DNA of 64,000 bases from Phlegmacium glaucopus. Taxonomy: Eukaryota > Basidiomycota > Agaricomycetes > Agaricales > Cortinariaceae. Each line of letters starts with the position of its first letter. Position 1 is the first letter of the stretch. Made by a program: the position numbers and the translations under genes. The stretch spans positions 62,001 through 126,000 of the forward strand of contig MU130363.1 in the NCBI GenBank assembly GCA_015039465.1. The letters run 5' to 3'. Below, piece by piece: positions 53,054-63,503 of the stretch. The notes beneath the pieces are model-generated. The model saw nothing but the letters and a program-made list of their open reading frames with translations. It had not been told where the DNA came from and made no database searches.

Positions 53054-54105
53054 ATGAAGATTTTTTCCGCATGCTTTTTCTTTTTCTTTCTCTCCGTATC
53101 CATTCAAGCTCTTGACTTGGCCATCCCCAAGTTCGCACAAGACGGTGAGTAACTTGTCACCCTGGCAAGTATAACGACTCAACACCTCGTTGTTTTGCAG
53201 CCGCGGCCTCGGTTGAAAGCTTGTTCCAATGTAAGATTTATACCCTTTGAGTTTCGCTTGTCATATAAAGGTTTGTAGCATCCCATGAGAGTATCTCTGG
53301 CCTCCTTCCGCCAGACTTCGATTTTTGGCGTTCTGCCGAAGATCTTGGTGACAAGGCCAATGCCTATACGGCGGATATCCTGAATGATGCTGCGGTGCAG
53401 TACGAAGACAAGATTAAGGAGATTAAGGAGATCATGAATCGGGTTGTTACGAGCGCAGAAGGAATGGAAACAATTCTCAAGGATGTGGACCTTAAAGAGT
53501 TTCAAAAACTATTCGAAGTCAAGCTATCCCATGCTTTTGAAAAGTTGAAAAAGGACTTTTCCGAACCACTGCCTGAGGATCAGACAGAGAGATACCGACA
53601 GCAGGCGGCCACAATCTCTCAAGTTCTCGACACGACTGAAGATACACTTGTCGCTGTTTGCGCACTTTGGAATATACCTGAAGCTGATGTTCGAACGAAG
53701 TTCGCGGATATCAAATCCCATATGAACCATGCTCTGCTCATTATCGGTAAGTAATGGAGGCAGCTTATCATAGCGTATACTTCCGTGACCTGACGGAGAC
53801 CATTGGCAGTCAACCTCGTGTTGAACGAGCATCCTGTTCTATTCACAACCCTTGCTGTTTCAGCAGTTATCCTGGTAATCCCAAAGAGTTTTTTCCTTCG
53901 GCCTATATTTGGACTTCTTGGCTTTGGTCCTTTGGGTCCTGTCAAAGGTCAGTAGACCCGATTTTTATGGATAGTAATGTTTAAGCTCATCTAAACATTA
54001 GGGACATTCGCTACTTCATCCCAGCGTTTCTTCTTCGGTGCGGCAGTTGTAAAAGGTAGTTGGTTTTCAACGTTGCAGCGTGTAGGGATGAAAATGGTTT
54101 TGTGA
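53054..54105 (+). CDS. Secreted/membrane protein with IFI6/ISG12-like C-terminus
   Basis: Five exons in phase (53054-53144, 53201-53230, 53279-53746, 53810-53947, 54002-54105), giving 276 aa. The signal peptide MKIFSACFFFFFLSVSIQAL precedes a charged helical region (about 60-165) with heptad-like stretches such as YEDKIKEIKEIMNRVVTSAE and KLFEVKLSHAFEKLKKDF. Then come a hydrophobic segment VLFTTLAVSAVILVIP and the C-terminal block LRPIFGLLGFGPLGPVKGTF and SQRFFFGAAVVKGSWFSTLQ, RVGM. The Gly-rich GFGPLGPVKG..AA...WF..LQ pattern resembles the interferon-induced 6-16/ISG12 family, which also occurs in basidiomycetes; function there is unknown. The resemblance is by eye only. No cysteines remain after the signal peptide apart from one in the helical part. 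Confidence 0.75.
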
Positions 54106-54883
54106 GGAAGCCTCTTGTTCGCGCCATCAAATCTTTCTTCTGGGATACAGAAATATACCTTTCTTGAAAGCCAATCATGTAATACCTCCGACGTGTTCAA
54201 ACGAGTTTCTTTCTTCGCTTTATCCGTGATGTACTAGTTACCAGTTTCTAGTTACCTCCAATCGTATGCTGTGTACTACAATCAGGATCAAGATGCTACG
54301 GCTCTGCAAGGAAGTAGCAAGAAATAGTAAAAATGTTAGCTCGTTTGATCCAGGAGGCGAATTAAGATATTTCAGACATTAATGGTGCGACTATTCTGCT
54401 GGTATATTATATACACCACGGTATTATGGGTTAATGATTTGGGTTTGAAATTAAAATGGATTGGTATCATGTTCGTCGAAAGGGAGGAAAAGAAAAGAAA
54501 ACGATGGATATAACGGAAGGGAAAGGGGTGAAGGCGAGAATAAATATATAGAGGAGAGGTGTTGGGATAACAAACTCCTGCGAGCCCATATTTGGTATAG
54601 TAGATGCCCGCTACTGAATTTGTCACATATTCCCATTTCACTTTCTCTCGTTTCTCAGCTCTTGAAACATCCGTTCACAACCCAATACTGTAGTCAATAT
54701 ATTCCTTATTGTTTCTACAGTGGCTTTTGTTCTCCTCATTGTAGTTTAGCTCCTTGTCTTCTTTTAAGATATATACCTTTCGTCGTATACTCATTTTCCC
54801 TCAGTCGTTTGCTTCATCGCTCGCAAACACTGAGCAAATCCGTGCTGGAATCTTACAGAGAGAGTGTGGGGAGTAGTGTGCTT
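54106..54883. other. Intergenic, no gene seen
   Basis: Convergent spacer of about 0.8 kb, with purine-rich sequence at 54.47-54.56 kb on the plus strand. The open frames here are compositional and match no family. Confidence 0.4.
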
Positions 54884-56229
54884 CTAACTTGTCTTGTCTG
54901 ACTGTAGGTTCAATCGAGGTTTCCCGTATGTATGTTCGAACCTTTTCGTTTCGTTGATGTATCTGAAAAATTGCGCTGAATTCTTTTCTCCCAAAATGTT
55001 CATGTCTTCGTCGTATGTAGGAAGCGGTTCCGTCGGAGATTTCGCAGTAGTTGTGGCGGATGAACCAGCCGGGGTCTTTGTCGAGGCTTCCGTCCCTGAT
55101 TTCACCTTTCTCTGATATGTGCATCAGCAAGTGATTTTTATGTATACTTTGAATGCAACCTTACTTGTATGCTCATGGTTTCGATGCGGCTGCTAGTCTC
55201 ACTTACGACTACCGCTTTCGGCGGTTTATCCAAAGCACGGAGATCAATGACCAGAATTTTCCCATTTTCTGTCCCCACATATGTGACGGCGCCTTCCGGA
55301 GAAAATCCAATGGTTGTAAGAGGAATCTTGATGTTGAGTGTTCGGAAAAGTCTGGACATCAAGTAAGATTATGAAAAGTAGAATACAAAACGCCACTTAC
55401 GCCTCTTCTTTCTCCAAATCAATAAGACCAATAAAGCCTCCGGATGTCGCAGCCGCAATTAATGTCTTGCTGAAGGGACTACATGCGATAGCTGTGATGT
55501 TCCCGGACGCTGCCTCCGTCAATGTGATGGTTTTTATTGGAACGGATGGACGTGTAGTATCATATATCAAGATTTGTTTCCCAGCTGCCACTAAGAGTCT
55601 TGTCCGGCAATGTGGGTGGAATGCAGACGTGTTGATATCTTGACCCCCCAGCGTTAATCCTTGCAAGACAGAATGGGATCCCAACGTTAGGTTATGAACT
55701 GAACGGCGTTCGCAGAGGTGGAAGCAAGCAAAGAGTTATCATTTGACAAGGAGGTGACAGAGGCTTTTTCTTCAAAGACTTGTGAAACCTTCGGATTAGA
55801 ACCACATTCCAACACATGGATCTTGTCACCGGTGTCAAATATCACTGTGGATCTGTCCTTTGCAACCAAATGTCTAATCGCCTCTGAATCGTCTGATGTA
55901 TAGATATCTTTCAAAGTATTTGACGATGGATCATACTTGTGAATTGTGTGTGCAGATGAAAGGTAAAGAAAAGAGTTATCGGGTGACCAAAAGCTTGCTA
56001 CCGGTGTATGAAGCAGGCAAAGACATGAAGGGATAGAGGAAGGCGCTTTCGAGGGGTCTGCGACGCTGGGGGCCTCTGGCGTTGTAGCGGCGAGCATTGC
56101 CAAAAGATTTTGGGAATCCAACCTGTGAGCGACGCGATCGTGACGCATCAGGTGACCTGTGACTTCGTTATTCTTTACCCACTCATTATCAACGCTTTTC
56201 AGGTTAACCGTTACACCTTCCTTCCCCAT
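54884..56229 (-). pseudogene. NEDD1-like WD40 gene, frameshifted and short
   Basis: WD40 protein resembling NEDD1/GCP-WD, which attaches gamma-tubulin complexes to microtubule-organising centres. Blades read CLCLLHTPVASFWSPDNSFL, STVIFDTGDKIHVLECGSNP, VHNLTLGSHSVLQGLTLGG, KTITLTEAASGNITAIACSP, LIAAATSGGFIGLIDLEKEE, LFRTLNIKIPLTTIGFSPEG and YVGTENGKILVIDLRALDKP. The frame breaks near 55700: blade sequence ending LLASTSANAV runs into a stop, while VHNLTL continues in another frame with no intron possible between. This looks like a one-base loss. After the WD40 part only a short tail (PLPTYDEDMNILGEKNSAQF) remains before a stop at 54884, so the C-terminal coiled coil expected for NEDD1 is absent. 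It could be a pseudogene, or an intact gene carrying a base-calling error. Confidence 0.6.
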
Positions 56230-56270
56230 CCAGATTTAATGTATTGTTGTAAATTTATCTTGAATTAACT

Positions 56271-57052
56271 ATGCCTGGAGCATCTACCTCCAATATCCAT
56301 CGATTTCTTTTTCGTGGTACAACAACTCAAGACCCTGAACAGTGACCTGGAATGACCTAGTTCAATCATACCATGATCCGTGTCAAGGATCCCAAGGTGT
56401 CCCTGCCATAGATTCATCTGTTGAAACTGCATGTTTTTTTTGTTACAGATCCTTGGAATGAATCTCCTCTCTGGTATTCACCAATCATCAATTTAGCTCT
56501 TGTCAAACTACTCTGACTCAGATCTTCCACTTATAATTCGGGATGAAATTTGCCGATTTCACATTTTACTTCCTCCCTTTCAATCACGATGGCAAGGAGT
56601 TGACACTGAAGAAAAAGAGGCCGCTAGATTTTCCCGTAAAGGTCTGTTTTTCTTTCCTCCTCTCAGAACGTCTGCCTCTGATTCTGACCATCTGTTTTTT
56701 TTTTCTTTTTCATCTTTACAAAGGTGTACTTGAGCTCACACACAACCACGGGACTGAATCGGACCCAAACTTCCAAGGGTACGCCAATGGAAACTCCGAT
56801 CCAGGTCGGGGATTCGGACATATCACCATTACCGTCAACGATGTCGAGAAGGCTTGTGAGCGATTCGACAAACTTGGTGTCCAATTCAGGAAACGACCAT
56901 CCGATGGTAAATTGAGAAACGTCGCGTTCATTTTGGATCCTGATGGGTGAGCTCATATTCAATCAACGTATAGTTGTCTCCACATAGCTAATCCGGTTTT
57001 GCATTGTTGCAGTTATTGGGTTGAGGTCATTCCTGGTGTGTATAAACTTTAA
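56271..57052 (+). pseudogene. Glyoxalase I (lactoylglutathione lyase) relic
   Basis: Fragments of GLO1, which converts the methylglyoxal-glutathione hemithioacetal to lactoylglutathione. Recognisable parts are FNHTMIRVKDPKVSL at about 56.35 kb, [81 protein letters not shown] and DPDGYWVEVIPG. The metal ligands in NHT, LELTHN and GHI..D are present. The order is right but the gene is broken. The conserved FYT of KVSLPFYT and the adjoining splice donor are missing, and an exon near 56.5 kb has a stop. One base appears lost at about 56.605 kb between GKEL and TEEKEA. The 3' exons still splice in phase (GG|T TAT TGG). A possible first exon begins at 56271. Confidence 0.75.
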
Positions 57053-57319
57053 ATATGGTGAAAACTCAATAAAGGCAAAACAACTGTAATCAGGTTTCTA
57101 CTCATGCACAAGTCATGCGCATGGATCATTTCGTGTGGGACCGTCTTTTTGTTATCGATGGCAACTGAACCAGATAAAGCCTTTTGAGCGCTTAAGTCAC
57201 TGACACGGCCGTTCTAAAACCTGATGAGGTTGACCCTCTGTTTTCACCAACCTTCGCTCGTCAGCCAGAGATGTCTTCTCAGCTTCCAGGGGCAGCAGGT
57301 CCTAGCAATTTATCCTCTC

Positions 57320-57530
57320 ATGGCTGGCCAATCTCAGTTGTCCTGTGAACAATGCAAAGTCCAACAGCTAGATCTCAAAAGATGTGCGAAGTGTAAAGCT
57401 GTGTTATACTGCGTACGTTCAATTAAAAATCTTTCAACTTGAATTATAAAGTACTAACCTTTCCCTATTATTATTAAACTAACGCTAGTCCAAAGATTGT
57501 CAAATCAGACATTGGAAGATACACAAATAA
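57320..57530 (+). pseudogene. MYND zinc-finger remnant
   Basis: Two exons, 57320-57412 and 57489-57530, encode a MYND finger: CEQC, CAKC, YCSKDC and HWKIH. A TAA then falls just before the final zinc ligand; reading past it gives ICV, the position of the last Cys. The product would be 44 aa and lack one zinc ligand. MYND fingers mediate protein interactions at the ends of larger proteins. No larger partner domain is visible upstream or downstream, so this looks like a relic. Confidence 0.65.
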
Positions 57531-57946
57531 ATCTGTGTCCGTCCAGCACCTGCCAGCAAGCACAGTATAGCTAGCGTCAGAGAATGAAGGCGCTCTGTGT
57601 GGGGTATCCAGTAGCAATGGCGATTTCCCAGTATTCAAGTGCTTCATACCTGAACTTATGAAAGTGAACCATCCCGTCTTCACCTTGGGCGAGCTTTATC
57701 AATCATAGATTTGCTTGGCTCTTTGAGTCATTGACCACAGAAAATGTAGTTGAGTCTGTTGAGAATGCTGAATTTTCGCCCTTATTAGATTGTTATTAGA
57801 CTTCATCTTGAAACCATGAACGGTCCAAACTACTAGGTCCAAAAACTTGGTACTAGTAAATGTAATATGTTTGACTCGGATCTCCTAATGATCCTCAACT
57901 TACTGGGCCTTTTCAACTAGGATCTACATATAACATCAACCAAAAC

Positions 57947-59093
57947 ATGCAGGTAAATTACAAGATAGAACGACTGCCCGTGTTGCCTAGTAATCAATTC
58001 TTCCTTAAAAAAAACAAAAAGTTATCAGGCTTCGGGAGGAGCTATGATCGACGCAGGCTCAGCGCTCATTCCTCCGTATATACCAACCGTACTTACAATC
58101 ATGGTGCGAACTGGGCAAGCAATAATACATTGTTTGCAATCTGGATTGGCATTAATGATGTGGTGAGTACCAAATTCGTATTATTATTACTTCGTAATAT
58201 AGGTCAGTATAATCTTGTGTTTCTTCCACAGGGAACTTCGTCTGGTTGGGTACATCCATATGTTACGGTTTTTCGCGAATGCGAAAAAAAGAATCAATTT
58301 GCGTATGTTCGGTGAATGGATAGACGAACATTAGCCAACTTGATGCGTTTCATACCGTGCTTATGAACTATCTCACTACTCAAGTATGATTATCCTTCCT
58401 CCGGGTTCGCCATATAATTGACCAGCATAATAACCACACTCCCTCTTTCACTTTTTTTCACTTTTTTCTAGCTCGACATCCTCTACGAATCCGGGGCCCA
58501 TTCCTTCCGAGTCCTCCTCTTAACCGTCCCAACTACCGATCGAGCCCCACTCACCCTCCAACATCCAGTAGTTGCCAAGCTACATGGGCTACTTGCCGAT
58601 TATAATAAACATCTTAAACACACAGCTTTGAAATTCCAGGCTAAACATGCTTCTGGGAATGGGAAGGGAGAAGGACAAGTCCAAATAACACTATTCGACA
58701 CTGAACCCATATTCAACACTTTATTGAATAACACTCATACCCTTGAATTTGTCAACCAAACAGGATTTTGTGAAGCCTATCATAATGGGACGCCCGAGTT
58801 GGCGACGCAAACACCACCTTGTGCTCCTGTGTCTAGTTATTTGTGAGTTTGATTTTGCCGTTATGAGCAGTTGAAGTGGGGGAGTGAAACTCTGACTTGG
58901 TTCAAATTCAACCTTTTTTTTTATAGCTGGTTGAATACATTGTATCCTTTGTTTACGATTCATGAGTGAGTTTGAGGCTTTAACTAATTGTTGATTTGTG
59001 ATGCTCATTTCATCTCCCTTTGTGCAGCGTGCTCGCGCGTGCGATTTCAACCGTCAGTCAAAACCTTTCGGCGTTATCAAGCACTATGGGTAT
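57947..59093 (+). pseudogene. GDSL/SGNH esterase (CE16-like) relic
   Basis: C-terminal two-thirds of a fungal CE16-type acetylesterase. Recognisable parts are GGAMIDAGSALIPPYIPTVL near 58.06 kb, then in another frame GANWASNNTLFAIWIGINDV with the SGNH block III (GxND). These are followed by LYESGARSFLLLTVPTTDRA, GEGQVQITLFDTEPIFNTLL, GFCEAYHNGTPELATQTPPC and LYPLFTIHDVLARAIS. The N-terminal block with the nucleophilic Ser (GDS) and the signal peptide are missing. About 10-15 residues are deleted and the frame shifts between VLTIM and GANWA near 58.10 kb. An active enzyme is not expected. Confidence 0.7.
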
Positions 59094-59299
59094 GTCCCAG
59101 CCCTCGTTTCTTGCGGCTTGGAAATTGAAGTACTTAGTACATAAATATAGAGCTGCTTCGGCAGTGTAATGATTTATTAAAGATGCAAGTTCAAGAGATT
59201 GGGCAAGGAGTATGATTGTACCATGACATTCGTCCAGTGCTGCCTCATAACACTATATATGTGAGGAGAGAAAGTGAGGTTACCCAGGAAAGAGAATAA

Positions 59300-60108
59300 A
59301 TGGGTTTTTGCCACCCGACTCGCTTTTGGACAGGCCACATATCATTCAATACGTTCCATCCGTTAGCGTACCACTGGATCAGGAAATCATCCTCGTCGAA
59401 CATCTAGACCCCCATTTACAGTATGGACAAGGGAAGTGGCAGCTTCTAGCAGCGTTGGTTCCAAATATGAATATGACTTTGGTTCTGGATCAACGTTAAA
59501 TTTCAGTTTCATTGGTATGCAAATCACACCCTTATCATGGCAAATGATTATCGGCTGACTTACTGTCGTGATGTCAGGTGTTTCCCTAAGCTGGTATGGA
59601 TTTTCACCCAATGGGTTGTACGGTGGTCCCCCTCTCGCTGCATCGCCAGTAACGTATTCCATTGATGGGCAAGCACCCATCAGCTTTCAGCTGCCATATG
59701 AGAATGCAAACTCATTATTTCAACAAAAATTCTTCGAAACCGCACAACTTCCCGCAGGACCTCACATTGAATGTAGTATATCACGGCAACAATTCAACGC
59801 CTCTTACTGTAGAATACCTCATAATCCAAAATGAGACATTACTATCCACAACGACATCTGTATCCCCTCATGCGACCTCTTCCACTACCGGTAGTAGTGT
59901 TTCCGGAACATCAACCCCAACGAAGAGCTCTACTCCAGTCGGTGCTATCGTTGGAGGTGTGGTTGGCGGCCTTGCTCTCACTGTCTTTATTATCTTTGCA
60001 ATTCTTCTCCTACACCGCCGCCAGAAACGCGCTGCAGAGGCAATTGCCGTTAGCTCCACGCCTCGGCCCTTTAATTATACTCTTCTGCACCCCTCAAGCA
60101 CCAGCTAA
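59300..60108 (+). pseudogene. Single-pass membrane protein relic, frameshifted
   Basis: Resembles agaricomycete membrane proteins with an extracellular beta-sandwich. Parts include LVEHLDPHLQYG, SVGSKYEYDFGSGSTLNFSF (joined across an intron near 59.5 kb), VSLSWYGFSPNGLYGGPPLA, SPVTYSIDGQAPISFQLPYE, LNVVYHGNNSTPLTVEYLII, a Ser/Thr stretch, the membrane segment AIVGGVVGGLALTVFIIFAI and then LLLHRRQKRAAEAI. The frame changes near 59.42 kb and again near 59.765 kb, where a CA pair seems lost between LPAGPH and TLNVV. The last part reads to a stop at 60106-60108. Known relatives have unknown roles in wall sensing or adhesion. The decay makes a functional product unlikely. Confidence 0.6.
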
Positions 60109-61043
60109 ATCCCTCATAATCGGGTGGTGTTTCCCATTCTCAAACCCCCAGACGACGCGCATGGGAAGTGCTGTGACATAGGGAATCGAAGGGCACATAT
60201 ATGGATCGATCCCTAGCCTCAATGCTTCGCCCGATGCCGTTGCACATACAACAAATCTATGTCCTGTTCCCTCCTTTGGCTACAATCAACCCCTTGTTAC
60301 CTACTCTGCCGACCGTAGCGTCACGTCCTTCGCCATTACCTTTACGCAGCGAAACAAACAGAGGGGCTGGCTGCGCTTGGACCTTAACGACGAGGCGATG
60401 CACCGCCAGCTGCTATTCACGAACAGATGCCGTTTTTCAGGCTTAGGTTTTATAAGACCAAGTCCTCAATTTCGGAACCCTCCATTGGCATCTACAACCA
60501 CTTGATATTGCGAAACATGGAAATAACCTGTGAGTAATTCCTTGTTCACCTTTTGTTTATGCTACTCTTTGAAAACTGACCGGATTTAATCGTGTAGAAT
60601 CCGACAGAACCCAAGACTTACCGGGAGCATCTAAGGCTAGTATAATGGTAAAGTGGAGTCTCGGAATACATTCAATAAAGTATGTCCACAAATGAATGTC
60701 TTAGTGCCAGTTAGTATACTTCAATGCCCGTTACTAAGTATACCCATTTACTATGCAACACTATGATGAAGAATATGTATTAGACAAAACAAAACAGCCG
60801 ATGAGAATAGCATGATGTAGTGCACGGGGATCGATATATGTGATCTAGAATCGATATATGTGATCTAGAAGTGCTAAGAACCACGAGACTAGAATTTGGT
60901 GAGGGAGTGACAGTTGGATCTAATACCCCAGAATTGTTGCGAATAATGTTGGTGCCAATTACTTTGACCTGAGTTCCTGGACATGGAAACCCAATTGATT
61001 AACAACTTGATGTCTTTTAAAAAATAGTGCTCACTACTATGAA
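60109..61043. other. Intergenic, repeat-prone
   Basis: No gene was recognised. A continuation of the preceding membrane-protein relic may extend to about 60.5 kb. A 20-bp tandem duplication lies at 60830-60869. Confidence 0.4.
60830..60869 (+). repeat. 20-bp tandem duplication
   Basis: ATCGATATATGTGATCTAGA occurs twice, head to tail and identical. Nothing indicates a function. Confidence 0.9.
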
Positions 61044-62729
61044 ATGCAAACGAAAGGCTTGCATTCGCTTGGGTACCGTCGAGTGTACTTCGAAAAGGAG
61101 GACCAAAAATTCCTTGAGAATCCTAACTGCCTTGATCTGGATACCATGATGGTCCATTATACCGAATTCTTGAGCCAACGTTATCAACTATTATCTATCG
61201 AGGAACTGTTGTCGACATTAGTAGCAGTCAAAGCAGGACGATTATTGTTGTCGATTATTGAGCATTGAGCATCCAAAACAATTGCCAAACGCGGCACGCA
61301 CCAAATCACATGCAAAACGCAATTCCTTCAGCGCCTCTAACGTCAACAGTTACCACTGAGTCTATTACCAGTGACCAGAATGTCTCTGATAACACGTCGC
61401 GGCCGCATCTCGGTCAAACCTTTTGCATCAGTTCCATCACTGGCTAACCTCCCATCAATCCAACGTGCACAAGCCTCAGTCTCAAATGTATCATCCCGCT
61501 GTAGGGTTGAAGGTGTTGACCTCTCAGAGGGCTGCCTCGTGACAAAATCCATCAAATATACTCACCAGCTCAGCCATTGGATCAATGCTGCTCAAAATAA
61601 TGATCCTGAACCCATTGCAGGCATCAGTTTCATAGGCTCATAGTTACAGTTATTGATTTGATGTTATTACAGGAGGACCTCTTTGAAGAACTCTTATGTG
61701 TTACTCCAGCAGTGTTCACACTTGATCAACCATGTAATCTTGCTTTCCGTAAGTTTGCACCACCTATAAGCTTTATGTGCAATAAGTCATGCCTGATTTT
61801 GAACAGTTGAAAGCTTCATCCACACTGCACTTGACCTGTATGCTTTCATTGCAATAACAGCCTCCCTCTCAACTCTCAATGACCTCATTGAGATGGTTCA
61901 GTCTGACAATGACCGCAGGCAGCTGGCAATGGATGACCATGGGCTTTACTTTCACCGTTCACTCAATGTTACTACCCATCTCCTCAATTTTGCTCATTGA
62001 GTGATACTAATCTTTGTAAAATAGTTCAATCTCCCAAGCTTTACTAAGCCAGAGTATGAATTAGTGGCACTGCACCCAGAACATTTCCTCCCACTTGGCA
62101 ACATGCTCACAGTTTACAACCCTAGTACTGCAATCTACAAACACTATGTTGTGGCAACAGATCGATATCTCCGTGAGTCACCCCATCCTAGTAGCCCTCA
62201 TCTGCCAGCCTTCCACCATGTCTCTGAGGACCGTGAGCCAGCCCTCTGCCTGAATGTCTTTCTTGTCATCATCAATGCAGAAATCAAATTCCACCGCTAC
62301 TTCAATATGGTCCAACCAACACTCCCTCTTCCTGCTGAGGTTATCAATCTAATGCATTGTACAATTAAGCTTGTCAATCTTCTTTACTGGCAGCCAGTGC
62401 CAAAGAAGGGTTCACAGGGGGAAAAGGTGATAGCTCAGAGGCTGGCTGACCAGCAAATACATACTGGGAGACCTGTGAGGACTATTGAGAAGGAGTGTGG
62501 TGACTCTGGTGAAGAGGATGCTAGTATGGCAGAGGATGATCAGGAAGTGCAAATCCCATCCTACTCTCATGCAGGGTTAGGCCATTGCAGTAGACTCCGT
62601 TGGTTAGCAGATGTGGACTTGGAGACACGTATGGGATATGGGAGGGCACTGATGAGTGGCCATGGTATGCTGCACTTCCTTTCATGTTCCAAGCCATACA
62701 CACTAACACTGTCTTTGCATAGATCATGA
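61044..62729 (+). pseudogene. Agaricomycete repetitive-family ORF remnant
   Basis: A chain of open frames on the plus strand that seem to be pieces of one protein: CRVEGVDLSEGCLVTKSIKY at 61.5 kb, FTLDQPCNLAF and ESFIHTALDLYAFIAITASL near 61.7-61.9 kb, and LYFHRSLNVTTHLLNFAH, followed by a stop. The long frame 62064-62729 carries LHPEHFLPLGNMLTVYNPST, EDREPALCLNVFLVIINAEI and LPLPAEVINLMHCTIKLVNL. I recognise the style of lineage-expanded agaricomycete proteins, possibly HNH-nuclease-type in the CRVxGV part, but cannot name a family with confidence. Stops and missing splice signals between the pieces suggest decay. Base composition and flanking repeats fit a multicopy gene. Confidence 0.35.
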
Positions 62730-63305
62730 ATATGACCCTGCCCTATTTGAAGATGCAATCCCACTCAATGACTGTGTGTGTTTGTTCTATTGCTTTAGAC
62801 TCACAGCTCATTCTTATCTTGTACAGCACATCTCTACTCTGATAAGACAGCTGTAGAGGCATGGCAACAAGGGGTTAGTAAATGCCAGTGAGATATCCAT
62901 TTTGTTTTCTTGGCCTTCAAGTTGGATGGACAGAAAAGTGTGGCAAATCCTTAGCTATAACAGTGTCAGTTATGAGTCATATTTATAGGACTCATTCTAT
63001 TATTGGCCTGGACTGGCCAAAAATTTAGCTGGTGTTAAGGGTTAAGTTTCCAGCAAATGCCGATACCTATTTTTAGTTCCCCATGTTCGTCGGCGCTGTG
63101 CAATCCAACCTCCCTCAACATCTGTCTGTCAGGGGACCTCCCTTCGGTCCTACCCTATGCTATAAATCATTGTGAGTGTTGTATATAAACACCAACCAGA
63201 GAGCAGTGGACCAGTCTTTAGGTCAAGAGACTCCCTGTTATTCATTTAGGGAAGGCTTAGCCTTAGACTTGTAACACACAGAGGTAGGGGGGTGGAATTA
63301 GGCTG
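62730..63305. other. Spacer before repeat cluster
   Basis: No gene was recognised. It is probably part of the repeat-rich unit that includes the preceding ORF remnant and the following arrays. Confidence 0.35.
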
Positions 63306-63410
63306 ACCCTTACCCTTACCCTTGGCTGAGGGTAAGGGTTTTGGAGGGTAAGGGTAAGGGTTTCTGAGGGGTTGGAGGGTAAAAACCCCAGCAGGGTTTA
63401 GTGCAAGGGT
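63306..63410 (+). repeat. GGGTAA-type array with short hairpin
   Basis: Repeated ACCCTT units, then GGGTAA units on the opposite orientation. CCCTTACCCT at 63313-63322 and AGGGTAAGGG at 63329-63338 form a perfect 10-bp stem around TTGGCT. The unit is GGGTAA, not the usual fungal telomere unit GGGTTA, so this is telomere-like but not canonical telomere. Confidence 0.75.
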
Positions 63411-63503
63411 TTGGTCCAAATTCTTTCTCAAGCTTTGTAATCCAAAGGAGCCTTCAAAGTAGCTATTATTTAAAACATGTTCAGGGTGTTAAAGGTGTTT
63501 TAA

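Noticed and set aside
60640..60690. GGCTAGTATAATGGTAAAG, resembling a tRNA D-arm
   Set aside because: No acceptor stem, anticodon arm or T-arm can be fitted around it.
63306..63410. Chromosome end (telomere)
   Set aside because: The unit is GGGTAA rather than GGGTTA, it is short, it changes orientation, and unique sequence continues beyond it.
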